Assembly (NCBI GenBank): GCA_945911685.1
Contig: CAMEAW010000002.1
Location: 1 to 64,000, forward strand
From: Bordetella parapertussis
GTDB taxonomy: Bacteria; Pseudomonadota; Gammaproteobacteria; Burkholderiales; Burkholderiaceae_B
Direction: 5' to 3'
DNA length: 64,000 bases
Of the stretch, positions 16,443 through 24,897 are shown one piece after another (the stretch's first letter is position 1; each line of letters starts with the position of its first letter). The position numbers and the translations under genes are program-made. The notes below the pieces were generated by a model. The model saw only the letters and a list, made by a program, of their open reading frames with translations, ran no database searches and had not been told where the DNA came from.

Positions 16443-18229
16443 AAGCTTGGACAAACTCACTACCACTTTCTTGCTTACTCGTTTCACTGGCCAGCGCTGC
16501 GACGCAAGCTCAAGAACCAACGGCACGAGGCGCACGCGGTGCGAGCGCTTCGTATGACGTTAAGTCGAATATGCCTCAGCTCATCATGCAGGCACTTGAA
16601 GTCAGACAGGCTTTACTCGACCGTGCTCCCGCAGTTTTGCCGCAAGCTGCCAACCAGCGGCCGACCACTAGCGCAGCTACGCGCTCCGCCCTAGCAAGCG
16701 AACGAACGGTCAGTCGAACAACGCAGTCGCCGGCGCCCCTCGCGGTAGCGAAGACAACGCCGCCCATTCAGGCGACACCGCCCATTGCGCGAGCCACTAC
16801 GGCCTCGTCAGATCAGTTAGATGCCAAAGACGTACATCGTGTTTTGGTCAGAGCCCAGGCAGAAGACTCGTTGAACAAGGTCAAGCAGGCGAGATACTTA
16901 CGTCGAATATTCTTGGCCTCTAGCAATAGTCTGGATGCTCTGATGGTGCTAGAAATGATTCAAAATCGTTCTTTAGCAAGATCGGTGGCCAAAGATGGGC
17001 AGCTACCCAAAGGGACCCTTTTAGAAGACGACCCAGAAGAGATTGAACGCGATCCAACTGCGCAGCATATATTTGATCTCTTTATCAAAGAGGACTATGC
17101 CGCAGTGATTAAAGAAGGGTTGCCGCTACTAAGCGTGTATCCTAAAGACGCTCAAATGCGTCTGATTGTTGCGAATAGTATGTCATGGACTTCGACTCGT
17201 TATTCCCAAGCCGTTGATCTCTTTAAGTCGCTACAAAACGGGCCTTACGCGCGCGACGCCAAACTTGGGCTTGCCAATACTTATCGTTGGAATGGACGCG
17301 ATGATTTAGCCTTGGCTCTTTACAAGTCCTTAATCTCCGAAGACCCAGATAGCACCGATATAAAAGATGGGCTCATCTTAGCTGAACGCGCGATGAGGCC
17401 TCGCACACTGCTGTCAATAGGTCGCGCTGGCGACACGAACGATACGCGGCGCAACGAAGCAGTGATTGCTCATCGTTGGCGCAGCGACGGTGGCAACAGT
17501 ATTTACGAAGTCGAACTGGGCGGCACCAACGACAGCTCACCTTATCTCGGTGTCAACCAGCGCAACGTTACCTTGCGTTACCAGAACTTAGACCTGCCGT
17601 TCAAACCCACCTTCGAGATCACTGAACAAACTAAGCCGCAAGTGACTACTTTCGGCGGTGTTCACCTTGAGCTGACTGACACAACCAAACTGACTCTTAA
17701 CCGGGTGAACTGGGGCCTACTGTCTTTTACTACCAGAGCAGAGGAAGCAAACCTCTCAGCCAACCACGTGGCACTCGCGTCTAGTCAAACGAACGAACTT
17801 GGCAATTTCAGAGGTCGTGTTGACTACTTTGGTGTCAGTGATGGCAATACGGTCGTGATGAGCAATCTTCAGTTCACGCCCGCCTGGAGGCCGTTAGGTA
17901 AGAATTTCAAACCCTTTGTTGGCGTTCAAACGCGTAATCAATCAGATTATTCGCCACTTTATTGGTCGCCAATGAATGGTTATGGTGTTTACTTTGTTGG
18001 GGTACAAGCAGAGTGGAGTAATGAAACGACCGATTTGTATGCCTTAGCACAAGCAGGTGGCCGGCTATACGGAGACGGCACACGTAACTGGGGCTTAGCT
18101 GCGGGGGGACGCACCATGCTCACTCCCGACTTTGCTTTAGGGGTCAAGCTCAATTACTACGCTGGCGGGCAATACGGACCTACCTTCTCGTATGCCTCAG
18201 CTCTAGTGACAATCGAGAAATTCTGGTGA
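16439..18229 (+). CDS. TPR/outer-membrane beta-barrel polysaccharide export protein
   Basis: Predicted exporter of 596 residues comparable in plan to PgaA/BcsC-type porins but smaller. Seen: a signal peptide (about 1-25, ending ATQAQ), a Pro/Ala/Thr-rich linker (60-130), TPR-like helix pairs at about 200-320 (for example ARDAKLGLANTYRWNGRDDLALALYKSL), and a C-terminal half of alternating strands with many aromatic residues, ending in Phe-Trp as outer-membrane barrels do. It would form the outer-membrane pore for the polymer made by the downstream synthase, with the TPRs in the periplasm docking the deacetylase. It overlaps genes on both sides by four bases. Confidence 0.8.
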   Translation: MKAWTNSLPLSCLLVSLASAATQAQEPTARGARGASASYDVKSNMPQLIMQALEVRQALLDRAPAVLPQAANQRPTTSAATRSALASERTVSRTTQSPAPLAVAKTTPPIQATPPIARATTASSDQLDAKDVHRVLVRAQAEDSLNKVKQARYLRRIFLASSNSLDALMVLEMIQNRSLARSVAKDGQLPKGTLLEDDPEEIERDPTAQHIFDLFIKEDYAAVIKEGLPLLSVYPKDAQMRLIVANSMSWTSTRYSQAVDLFKSLQNGPYARDAKLGLANTYRWNGRDDLALALYKSLISEDPDSTDIKDGLILAERAMRPRTLLSIGRAGDTNDTRRNEAVIAHRWRSDGGNSIYEVELGGTNDSSPYLGVNQRNVTLRYQNLDLPFKPTFEITEQTKPQVTTFGGVHLELTDTTKLTLNRVNWGLLSFTTRAEEANLSANHVALASSQTNELGNFRGRVDYFGVSDGNTVVMSNLQFTPAWRPLGKNFKPFVGVQTRNQSDYSPLYWSPMNGYGVYFVGVQAEWSNETTDLYALAQAGGRLYGDGTRNWGLAAGGRTMLTPDFALGVKLNYYAGGQYGPTFSYASALVTIEKFW

Positions 18230-19581
18230 ACAACCCAATGTGGCGTTACATCTGGTTAGCGACAAGTCTGGTGGTTGTCGTCATTCTGGCTTATTTGGGC
18301 AACAGTGCGATTTTATCTTCACCAAGCTTTTCTATCGGTCCCATTCTAGAAAGTGCCATTCTTACCGGCGGTGCCCTCTATCTCATATTTTTTCTTTTCA
18401 TACTGGTATTACGGTACTCGGGCTTACTCTTTTTCTCAGTTTCTGAACATTTCGTTCGAGTTTTTACAGGAAATGAGCACTTTATCTCAACACAGGTTGA
18501 CCCCAGTTCCTTACCTATGGTGTCCATCATTGTTCCCGCCTACAACGAAGGCATGGTGATAGAGGGCGCTTTACACTATCTACTTTTGTTGGAATATAAA
18601 AATTACGAAATTATTGTGGTCGATGATGGATCGACTGACGATACGTACCAGAAAGCACTCGCCACAGCTGCAGCAGATGTCGGTGGGCGCATTCGAGTGA
18701 TCACCAAAACCAACGGTGGTAAGGCCGCGGCATTGAATGCCGGTGCTGCCATCGCGCGTGGAGATCTCATTTTGAATATGGACGGCGATACGAGGCTCTC
18801 GAAGCGCGCCTTATTAAACGCCGTGAAGCATTTTGATGATCCCAAAGTTGGCGGTGTCGCTGGCAACGTCAAAGTTCTCAACCGCGATAATTTGTTAACC
18901 AACCTACAAGCACTGGAGTACGTCGAAGGCTTAGCGATGGTGCGCACGGCACAGGGATTTATGCACATGGTGAGCATTGTGCCTGGTCCAATCGGTATAT
19001 TTCGTAAATCAGTGCTCGCTCAGGTCGGCGGCTATGATAGTGATACTTACGCCGAAGACTGTGATCTCACGCTAAAAATCCTTATTAGCGGCTGGCGGAT
19101 CAGCTATGAATCCAAGTCGATTGCCTTTGTTGAATCCCCAACAAAATTATTAGATTTACTCCAACAGCGTTATCGTTGGACACGCGGAATGCTACAAGCA
19201 CTCCGCAAACACAGCAGCCAATTATGGAGCCCACGTCGCTCAGGATCTAACTTCCTGTTGCTGTGGTACATGGCTTTTGAGGTCATCATATGGCCTTTCT
19301 CAAGTGTGTTTGGCAGCCTTTTCTTCATATACATAGGTGTTAATCAGGGTTTGGTGACGGTTCTATTATTTTGGTGGCTTCAACTTACGATTTTGGATGT
19401 CGTGGCTGCCTTGTATTGCATCATTCTTGAAGAAGAAGATATAAAACTCACACTCTACGTCTTGCTCTTTCGTATGTTTTACATTGTGATCATTGATATT
19501 GTAAAAGTCTTTGCAATTATCGAGGAATGCTTTGGCATCGGTATGACTTGGGGAAAACTTAGCCGACTAGGAAGACTTTAA
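18226..19581 (+). CDS. processive family 2 glycosyltransferase, PgaC/NodC-like polysaccharide synthase
   Basis: Inner-membrane processive glycosyltransferase of 451 residues. Seen: two N-terminal membrane helices (about 8-28 and 44-72), the GT2 catalytic signatures DDG (133-135), DGD (186-188), EDCD (277-280, catalytic base Asp278) and QQRYRW (313-318), then three or four C-terminal helices. This D,D,D,Q(R/Q)xRW arrangement is that of poly-N-acetylglucosamine (PgaC), chitin-oligomer (NodC) and hyaluronan synthases. No PilZ domain is present, so c-di-GMP control would have to come from the BcsE-type protein. Polymerisation of N-acetylglucosamine is inferred from the neighbouring deacetylase and chitosanase. 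GTG start overlapping the previous stop (GTGA). Confidence 0.87.
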   Translation: MNNPMWRYIWLATSLVVVVILAYLGNSAILSSPSFSIGPILESAILTGGALYLIFFLFILVLRYSGLLFFSVSEHFVRVFTGNEHFISTQVDPSSLPMVSIIVPAYNEGMVIEGALHYLLLLEYKNYEIIVVDDGSTDDTYQKALATAAADVGGRIRVITKTNGGKAAALNAGAAIARGDLILNMDGDTRLSKRALLNAVKHFDDPKVGGVAGNVKVLNRDNLLTNLQALEYVEGLAMVRTAQGFMHMVSIVPGPIGIFRKSVLAQVGGYDSDTYAEDCDLTLKILISGWRISYESKSIAFVESPTKLLDLLQQRYRWTRGMLQALRKHSSQLWSPRRSGSNFLLLWYMAFEVIIWPFSSVFGSLFFIYIGVNQGLVTVLLFWWLQLTILDVVAALYCIILEEEDIKLTLYVLLFRMFYIVIIDIVKVFAIIEECFGIGMTWGKLSRLGRL

Positions 19582-19856
19582 TGGATCTCATTTCGATCTT
19601 TGCACTTATTATTCTGATTATTTCGATTGGTACTCTCTTAGTCGGCGTCGCCGCGTACGTAGCCTTCAAAATCCGGCAGGCACGCGGCCCCTTACCCGTC
19701 GTCCATGGGCACGAGCACGCCGTGACAGAGCTTATGTTTCTAGAGCCATACTCTCCTACGACCGGTGCTCGCGCAGCAGAGGGTGGTCTCACAGCTTCCG
19801 ATGCGAAAGTTTTTTCACCATCAGCTAGAACCTTGAAAAATTCGCAACGCACATGA
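19581..19856 (+). CDS. small single-helix inner-membrane protein of the exopolysaccharide operon
   Basis: Protein of 91 residues with one clear transmembrane helix (about 5-30) followed by a polar 60-residue tail. It is not recognisably homologous to PgaD, which has two helices, but occupies the same position right after the synthase gene and could be a synthase partner. It starts in a TAATG overlap with the synthase stop and ends in an ATGA overlap with the deacetylase start, so its translation is locked to both. The N-terminus would be periplasmic or cytosolic depending on topology, which the charge pattern (FKIRQAR after the helix) suggests places the tail in the cytosol. Confidence 0.7.
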   Translation: MDLISIFALIILIISIGTLLVGVAAYVAFKIRQARGPLPVVHGHEHAVTELMFLEPYSPTTGARAAEGGLTASDAKVFSPSARTLKNSQRT

Positions 19857-21709
19857 AAGACAGTTTACCAACCAATAACCGGCGGCAAAACAGAAGGGGG
19901 TCTCCCCTCCGAAGTTTCTTGCTCTTACTCGCTATTTGTATCGGTATTGGTCTTGCGATCATGAGTTCGCTGCCTTTGCTAAAAAATTTAGAAGGCTTTG
20001 GTAGCAAAGCGAATGTACTTTTAAATCGAGCGCGCCCTGACGTATTGCTTTATGCCTCGCCAAGCACTACCCAGTATTTTTTAAAGTCTGGCGGTAACTA
20101 CGAGCAATTACTGACCCAATGGACAAGGTACTTCAGCACGCGTGACATAAATTTTAAGAAAATAGATGACTTGACGGCATTGACTGACAACCCAACAGCT
20201 ACGGTTGTACTTGCCTCGGCCGTCGCATTGAGTCAAGCTGAGCGTGGCGCCATCATGAGCCATCAGGCCGCGGGGGGTTCTGTACTAAGCACTTGGGCAA
20301 CAGGTACCTGGGATCAAAGCGGGCAATGGACCGGCTGGGGATTTTTAAAAGGGTTGGGTGCCGAGTTTGCGGGTGAGACCACCACCCAAGAAACGGGCTT
20401 CTTGGTTGTGCGCGGCGAGACACCCATTACAGCAAATATTGCCGCAGGCCAGAGACTTCCCTTGAGCGGCTTACGCGAATCGATTATTCGATTCAAAGAC
20501 GCGCAAATGGCAGCGGTACGACTTTTGAACTGGGATCGCATCGCCAAAGAGAGCGCACCGGATGACGGTGTTGTGCTCTTTAAAGATCAGACTGGACGCA
20601 GTGGACGTGTTGTTGTTTTTGGTTTTCCTGAAACCGCTTGGAACAGTACAGACCAATCCCTATACCGACTGCTAGACGGGACAATGCAATGGCTAGAACG
20701 TAAGCCTCTCATCGCACGAGCGGTCTGGCCCGAGGCCAAAAAGGCAGCGCAATCGATTTCAATGGATACTGAAGAGGGCTTTGTAAACGCGCTGGTTCTC
20801 GCAGATATACTGAAAGAAAAGAAACTACCTGCCACGTTTTTTGTATTGACGTCCGTCGCGAAACAGTTTCCCGAGGTACTTACAAAGTTAGCTGCTCATT
20901 TTGAGTTGGGCTTACATGGCGACATACACACTGGCTTTAAAGGCCAATCGTTAAAAGCCCAAAGCGATCGTCTAGTCACGATGCGACGCGACATTCAACA
21001 ATTGTTGCCGAAACAAACACCGATCGCGGGTTTTCGTCCACCGTTTGAAGAGTACGACGTCACCACAGAAGAGGCCTTAGTACAAAATGCTTTTCTGTAT
21101 GAGGTCGTGGATCCTACTCGCAGCGAAGCTCGGCTACCCGTTTTTGCCAAGACCAACATCGCCACTCAAACAGAACTCGTAGTACTGCCACGTACGCAAC
21201 GAGACGATGTCAATCTGTTGGCGAAGGAATCGGCTGAGTCGCCGCAAGAGCCGAAAAAAATCCTACAGATGCTCAATCAAGATTTAGACATGGTGCTGAA
21301 TAACGGCGCCTTAGGTGTACTTAGCGTACACAGTCAAAATTTTGGCCTCCAAAGTCCGTTTAAATCAGCATTCCCGTCATTCTTTGATACTTTAATTTCG
21401 CGTCAAGACGTGCTCTGGGTCGCCACAGCCGGCGAGATTGCTCAGTGGTGGTCAGATCGTGCTCGGGTTGCCTTAACGACGGTTGTGCGAGGCCCAAACG
21501 TTGAACTCGAACTCACCGTAGCAGGAAAGCAACCGGTCAACAAGTTTGCGTTGATCGTTATGACGCCTAGTATTGGCAAGCCACCACGTGTTGACTCACT
21601 CAAGGTTGGTATGCCTAAACCCGAAATCGTTGAGCTTGACCCGCTCAGGTACAGGATTTTATTTCCCGCCTTAAAGCCCGGAAACTATTCTTACGAAGTC
21701 TCTTTTTGA
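19853..21709 (+). CDS. membrane-anchored NodB-type polysaccharide deacetylase
   Basis: Protein of 618 residues with an N-terminal anchor helix (about 20-42), a first periplasmic domain (about 60-285) with a fold pattern like class I amidotransferase/ThuA-type domains, a NodB deacetylase domain (about 295-520) and a C-terminal beta-rich domain (about 530-618). Seen NodB motifs: motif 1 SMDTEEG (Asp305 and an acidic Glu where TFDD normally has a second Asp), motif 2 HGDIH (355-359) for zinc binding, and motif 3 RPPFEEY (395-401). It would remove N-acetyl groups from the nascent polymer in the periplasm. Unlike PgaB it has no recognisable glycoside hydrolase domain, a role that the adjacent chitosanase may fill. 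Confidence 0.8.
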   Translation: MKDSLPTNNRRQNRRGSPLRSFLLLLAICIGIGLAIMSSLPLLKNLEGFGSKANVLLNRARPDVLLYASPSTTQYFLKSGGNYEQLLTQWTRYFSTRDINFKKIDDLTALTDNPTATVVLASAVALSQAERGAIMSHQAAGGSVLSTWATGTWDQSGQWTGWGFLKGLGAEFAGETTTQETGFLVVRGETPITANIAAGQRLPLSGLRESIIRFKDAQMAAVRLLNWDRIAKESAPDDGVVLFKDQTGRSGRVVVFGFPETAWNSTDQSLYRLLDGTMQWLERKPLIARAVWPEAKKAAQSISMDTEEGFVNALVLADILKEKKLPATFFVLTSVAKQFPEVLTKLAAHFELGLHGDIHTGFKGQSLKAQSDRLVTMRRDIQQLLPKQTPIAGFRPPFEEYDVTTEEALVQNAFLYEVVDPTRSEARLPVFAKTNIATQTELVVLPRTQRDDVNLLAKESAESPQEPKKILQMLNQDLDMVLNNGALGVLSVHSQNFGLQSPFKSAFPSFFDTLISRQDVLWVATAGEIAQWWSDRARVALTTVVRGPNVELELTVAGKQPVNKFALIVMTPSIGKPPRVDSLKVGMPKPEIVELDPLRYRILFPALKPGNYSYEVSF

Positions 21710-21727
21710 AGCCTCGTTTCGCGTTTT

Positions 21728-22543
21728 TCAAAATGTAAACGTATCGCCGTATACGGTCACCGTGATTGGCTTAGTCAGATCGTAGTTGCGATCTCGCAAA
21801 ATGGTTTGGATCGCTCTCACGCGATCCACCGCGTGCAAAAAGGTGGGGGCATAGTCTTGGTTTTCTGGCTGCCTCAAATCCCTTTCTCGCTCTTCTAGAA
21901 AGGCATTGAGCCAGATCAACTCTGGCATACCCTCTTTGGGCGTTGCGCCAATTTTTTTGGTCGCTCGTTCGATTATTTTTGTAATCGAATCGTAATTATC
22001 GCCGTAACCATGCTGTATCCCAGTCTCATAAATTGCCGCATACGATATTGGAAGCCGTAGACCCAGGTCTTGGCCGACCTGCTGTGCAGGCTGTCGATAG
22101 AGACGATCATTCACACGATCTTGCGCCACTTTAAATAATGGATCTTGCGTTGCAGCGATCGGCCAATCTTGTTTTAAGGTCGAAATACTCGCGGTATTAG
22201 CGGTACCATAGACTAGTTTGAGTGGCTCGATGTACCGCTTGAGTAGATTATTAGGTGCTAATCGCTCGTAGTCCAGCAAAAGCTCAAGCATGTCTCCCGT
22301 TTTAGAGGTGAAACCCGAGCGACCAGCTGTAAAGCCATTGCCATCTTTGATGTCGCCAATAAAACCATATTGAATTGTCAACGAGCTATTTTCAAAAATA
22401 CTGACCAAGCAGTCTTGGACATAGGCGAGGCGAGCATTTTGCGCAAATAAAGGGTTTGCTGCGCACTCGGTACTTATCAAGCTCACCACTGACCCAAGTG
22501 CAACGTTAAGAAACTGTTTGTAAACTTTCATTCTTACAGCCAT
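21728..22543 (-). CDS. csn: GH46 chitosanase
   Basis: Secreted endo-chitosanase of glycoside hydrolase family 46, 271 residues, which cleaves beta-1,4 linkages in deacetylated chitin. Seen: a signal peptide (up to about residue 34), the catalytic acid in FENSSL (Glu51), the catalytic base in DIKDGNGFTAG (Asp67), and the strongly family-specific GDMLELLLDYERLAP segment (83-97) and NAFLEERE. Compared with the Streptomyces enzyme the loop between the two catalytic residues is two residues shorter. An ATG at 22531 (residue 5) is an alternative start. It is convergent with the exopolysaccharide operon and only 18 bases from the deacetylase stop, which suggests that it trims the polymer made there. 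Confidence 0.9.
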   Translation of the reverse strand: MAVRMKVYKQFLNVALGSVVSLISTECAANPLFAQNARLAYVQDCLVSIFENSSLTIQYGFIGDIKDGNGFTAGRSGFTSKTGDMLELLLDYERLAPNNLLKRYIEPLKLVYGTANTASISTLKQDWPIAATQDPLFKVAQDRVNDRLYRQPAQQVGQDLGLRLPISYAAIYETGIQHGYGDNYDSITKIIERATKKIGATPKEGMPELIWLNAFLEERERDLRQPENQDYAPTFLHAVDRVRAIQTILRDRNYDLTKPITVTVYGDTFTF

Positions 22544-22597
22544 AGACGCAAATTTTCTCTAAAGGGTTAAAACCTTACCTACCAAACGCACCTGCCA

Positions 22598-23305
22598 TTA
22601 ACGCTTAGTGAAGGGTTCAGTACGGTTTTGCGAAGACAACACTTGAAGTTTTCCACTCGCATCGTTTAAAGCAAAAATACTGTAAGCACCACCCGCGACC
22701 ATCGAAAGTTGGACTTGACCGAGCGACGAGGTCTCACCACGTTTAACGACCACTAGTTTCACCGAAATTGGATTCACAGCGATAGAGGCCGAGGCCGACG
22801 CCCCAACACCCGCTAACACCTTTGTATTGGCATCGGCAATTAACACGTCAAGCTCTGGACCACCCGTTTGCAAGTTGTACAGCGTGAGTAAGGCCTTGAG
22901 CTGGTTGGCTGCAGTCTTGTCTGTCAGCAACAAAGGCTTCGAGTTCGCCGCCAAAGACGAAAAAACGACGGTCGCCGCTCGCCCCTGACTCACCTCAATT
23001 TCAGTCTTTAAGGCCGTTTGACTTGCACCGCTTGCGCGCAGCTCTATCGAATGTTTGCCACCCGGAAGGATCAAATACGGGCTAGCTTGGCCCTGTGGCA
23101 ACTTTGCCGCACCAGGGCGTCCATCGACTACGATATCAACTGGTCCGTCAGACTGTGCAACAAGAAAGCGAATATAGGTTGAACCAGGTGGCGGATCTGG
23201 GGCGTAAAGCCCTCCTGAAGTCTGCGCAGATACCGACGAAGCGCATACCAATAAAAGCATGCCCACACGTTGACATAGACTCAACATTAGCTGACGGTAT
23301 TGCAT
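22598..23305 (-). CDS. algF: AlgF-family periplasmic polysaccharide acetylation protein
   Basis: Exported protein of 235 residues matching the alginate O-acetylation protein AlgF. Seen: signal peptide ending VSAQ (cleavage after about residue 27), the opening GLYAPDPPPGSTYIRF that corresponds to the (L)Y-P-P-GS-(F/Y)-(V/I)R start of mature AlgF, two similar beta-sandwich domains, and the second-domain segment ISVKLVVVK...LGQVQLSMVAGGAYSIF. AlgF is thought to pass acetyl groups in the periplasm with AlgI, AlgJ and AlgX; none of these is in the window. It lies 54 bases upstream of, and on the same strand as, the chitosanase gene, so the two may be cotranscribed. AAGGAT lies 8 bases before the ATG. 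Confidence 0.78.
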   Translation of the reverse strand: MQYRQLMLSLCQRVGMLLLVCASSVSAQTSGGLYAPDPPPGSTYIRFLVAQSDGPVDIVVDGRPGAAKLPQGQASPYLILPGGKHSIELRASGASQTALKTEIEVSQGRAATVVFSSLAANSKPLLLTDKTAANQLKALLTLYNLQTGGPELDVLIADANTKVLAGVGASASASIAVNPISVKLVVVKRGETSSLGQVQLSMVAGGAYSIFALNDASGKLQVLSSQNRTEPFTKR

Positions 23306-23446
23306 TTTGAAATCCTTTTTGAAAAGCGAAGTGTAAATAGTGTAGTGGGCAACTGCGCCGGTTTAATCCGAATGGCGCAGATCTGCACTTATGGGGTCGC
23401 TATTGCAGGGCGTGCAAAAACAACTGGTGTGCTAAATTTCATTTGT

Positions 23447-23485
23447 GATGCTTTTTTGCATCGAACAACGCACGCTTTTTTGCGT
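23447..23485 (+). promoter_or_regulatory. two small T6-loop hairpins before lptF
   Basis: GATGC-TTTTTT-GCATC (23447-23462) and ACGC-TTTTTT-GCGT (23472-23485) are two successive hairpins with the same six-T loop. The second ends 8 bases before the lptF start codon and could mask its ribosome binding site, or bind a factor recognising U-rich loops such as Hfq. Confidence 0.4.
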
Positions 23486-23493
23486 CTGGGTCA

Positions 23494-24612
23494 ATGTCTC
23501 TATTTAAACGCTCCGTAGTGTCTGAAATTGCCAATCACTTCAGTGTCGTGCTTTCGACGCTCATTGTGGTGTGGCTCAGTGTTGTACTGGTGCGATTGCT
23601 TGGCGAAGCCGCCGCTGGCCGAATTGGCTCGGACGTTGTCGTTGGTTTGGCCACTTTTACGCTAATCGCTGCTTTGCCTATCATTTTGACTGTCTCGATT
23701 TTTATTGGCGTACTCACGACGGTGACACGAAATTACCGAGAGTCTGAGATGGTCGTCTGGTTTTCTAGTGGGCTCTCGCTGGCTAATTGGGTCAACCCTG
23801 TGTTACGCATTGCCCTACCGATTGCGGCGCTCATATCATTTTTAACACTGTACGCAACCCCTTGGGCGAATCGGCAGATTGGTGAGTATCGTGCGCGTTT
23901 CGAAATGCGATCTGACCTGTCAAAAATCACTCCTGGCCAGTTTTTAGAAACCGAAAAAGGTGCCCGTGTCTTTTTTGTTGAAGGGACTACTAACGTAACC
24001 GACAATCCGCTGGGGCAAGTTTTTATGCGCCTAATCGATCCAGATTGGTTAACTGTGATTACGTCGGCATCAGCAAAAATCGAGGCCGAGGCCAACGGTG
24101 ATCGCTTTTTAGTTTTGGGGGCGGGTCACCGCTACGATCTCAAGCCAGGCACCTCGGAAATGCGGTTCGCCGAGTTTGATGCTTTTGGGGTACGCATTGA
24201 AAGTAAAAATGCCGAAGAGTCGCTTGAAAAAGCGCGTGCGACGACGCTTGAAAGTCGACGATCACGACCAACGTCACTGTTAATTAGCGACAAAGAAAAT
24301 AGTTCATATGGTCAGATCATGTGGCGCATGGCTCTGCCGCTCGCCGCCCTAAATCTTGCCTTGATGGCGATCCCCTTGGGTGCAGTGAACCCGCGTATCG
24401 GTCGCTCTGGAGATTTATTAATCGCAGGCCTCGTTGCAATGCTCTATATGAATCTCATCAACATCACGCAAGGCTGGATTATTCATGGCAAATTGCGTTT
24501 TGTGATTGGGGTTTGGCTGATACACGCTATTTTTGGGGCATTTACGGTGATCTTGCTTTGGCACCGCTTGCGCGTCAAAGAGCCCAAACCACCCGTTGTT
24601 ACGCCGGCTTAG
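23494..24612 (+). CDS. lptF: LPS export ABC transporter permease LptF
   Basis: Inner-membrane permease of the LptB2FG complex that extracts lipopolysaccharide from the inner membrane, 372 residues, the usual length. Seen: N-terminal helices including LFKRSVVSEIANHF and the first two to three membrane helices (about 15-125), a periplasmic beta-jellyroll domain (about 130-260) and the three C-terminal helices (WRMALPLAALNLALMAIPLG, then GLVAMLYMNLINITQGWI, then WLIHAIFGAF). The ATG at 23494 has only a weak GGG-type ribosome binding site. The usual partner lptG is not next to it on either side. Confidence 0.93.
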   Translation: MSLFKRSVVSEIANHFSVVLSTLIVVWLSVVLVRLLGEAAAGRIGSDVVVGLATFTLIAALPIILTVSIFIGVLTTVTRNYRESEMVVWFSSGLSLANWVNPVLRIALPIAALISFLTLYATPWANRQIGEYRARFEMRSDLSKITPGQFLETEKGARVFFVEGTTNVTDNPLGQVFMRLIDPDWLTVITSASAKIEAEANGDRFLVLGAGHRYDLKPGTSEMRFAEFDAFGVRIESKNAEESLEKARATTLESRRSRPTSLLISDKENSSYGQIMWRMALPLAALNLALMAIPLGAVNPRIGRSGDLLIAGLVAMLYMNLINITQGWIIHGKLRFVIGVWLIHAIFGAFTVILLWHRLRVKEPKPPVVTPA

Positions 24613-24748
24613 CGTCATTCTGCTAAAGCGTTAGCCGACAAAAGTCTAGGGTTTGCAAGAATCGCCTACTGATTGCATGATTAGGCTATACATCCATTTT
24701 TTTTAAAAATATTTTTTTAAAAACTCTGTTTTTAGAGCTGAAAATGTT

Positions 24749-24776
24749 TGATTTTTATAGCAGGCAGTGTATACTT
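24749..24776 (+). promoter_or_regulatory. sigma-70 promoter for the 121-residue protein gene
   Basis: TTGATT at 24749-24754, a 16-base spacer, and TATACT at 24771-24776, preceded by a long A/T-rich stretch (24695-24740) that could act as an UP element. The transcript would have a leader of roughly 115 bases, which includes a possible 12-codon reading frame starting near 24809. Confidence 0.6.
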
Positions 24777-24897
24777 CATTTATTCGTTGCCTAATCATTA
24801 CAAAAAACATGATGGCAGAGAGTCAATCAGGTTCTATCGCACATTGACGGTAGGTGTTTGCGGTGTTAAACTTTCTGTCCATTAAATTTTTGTCGTC

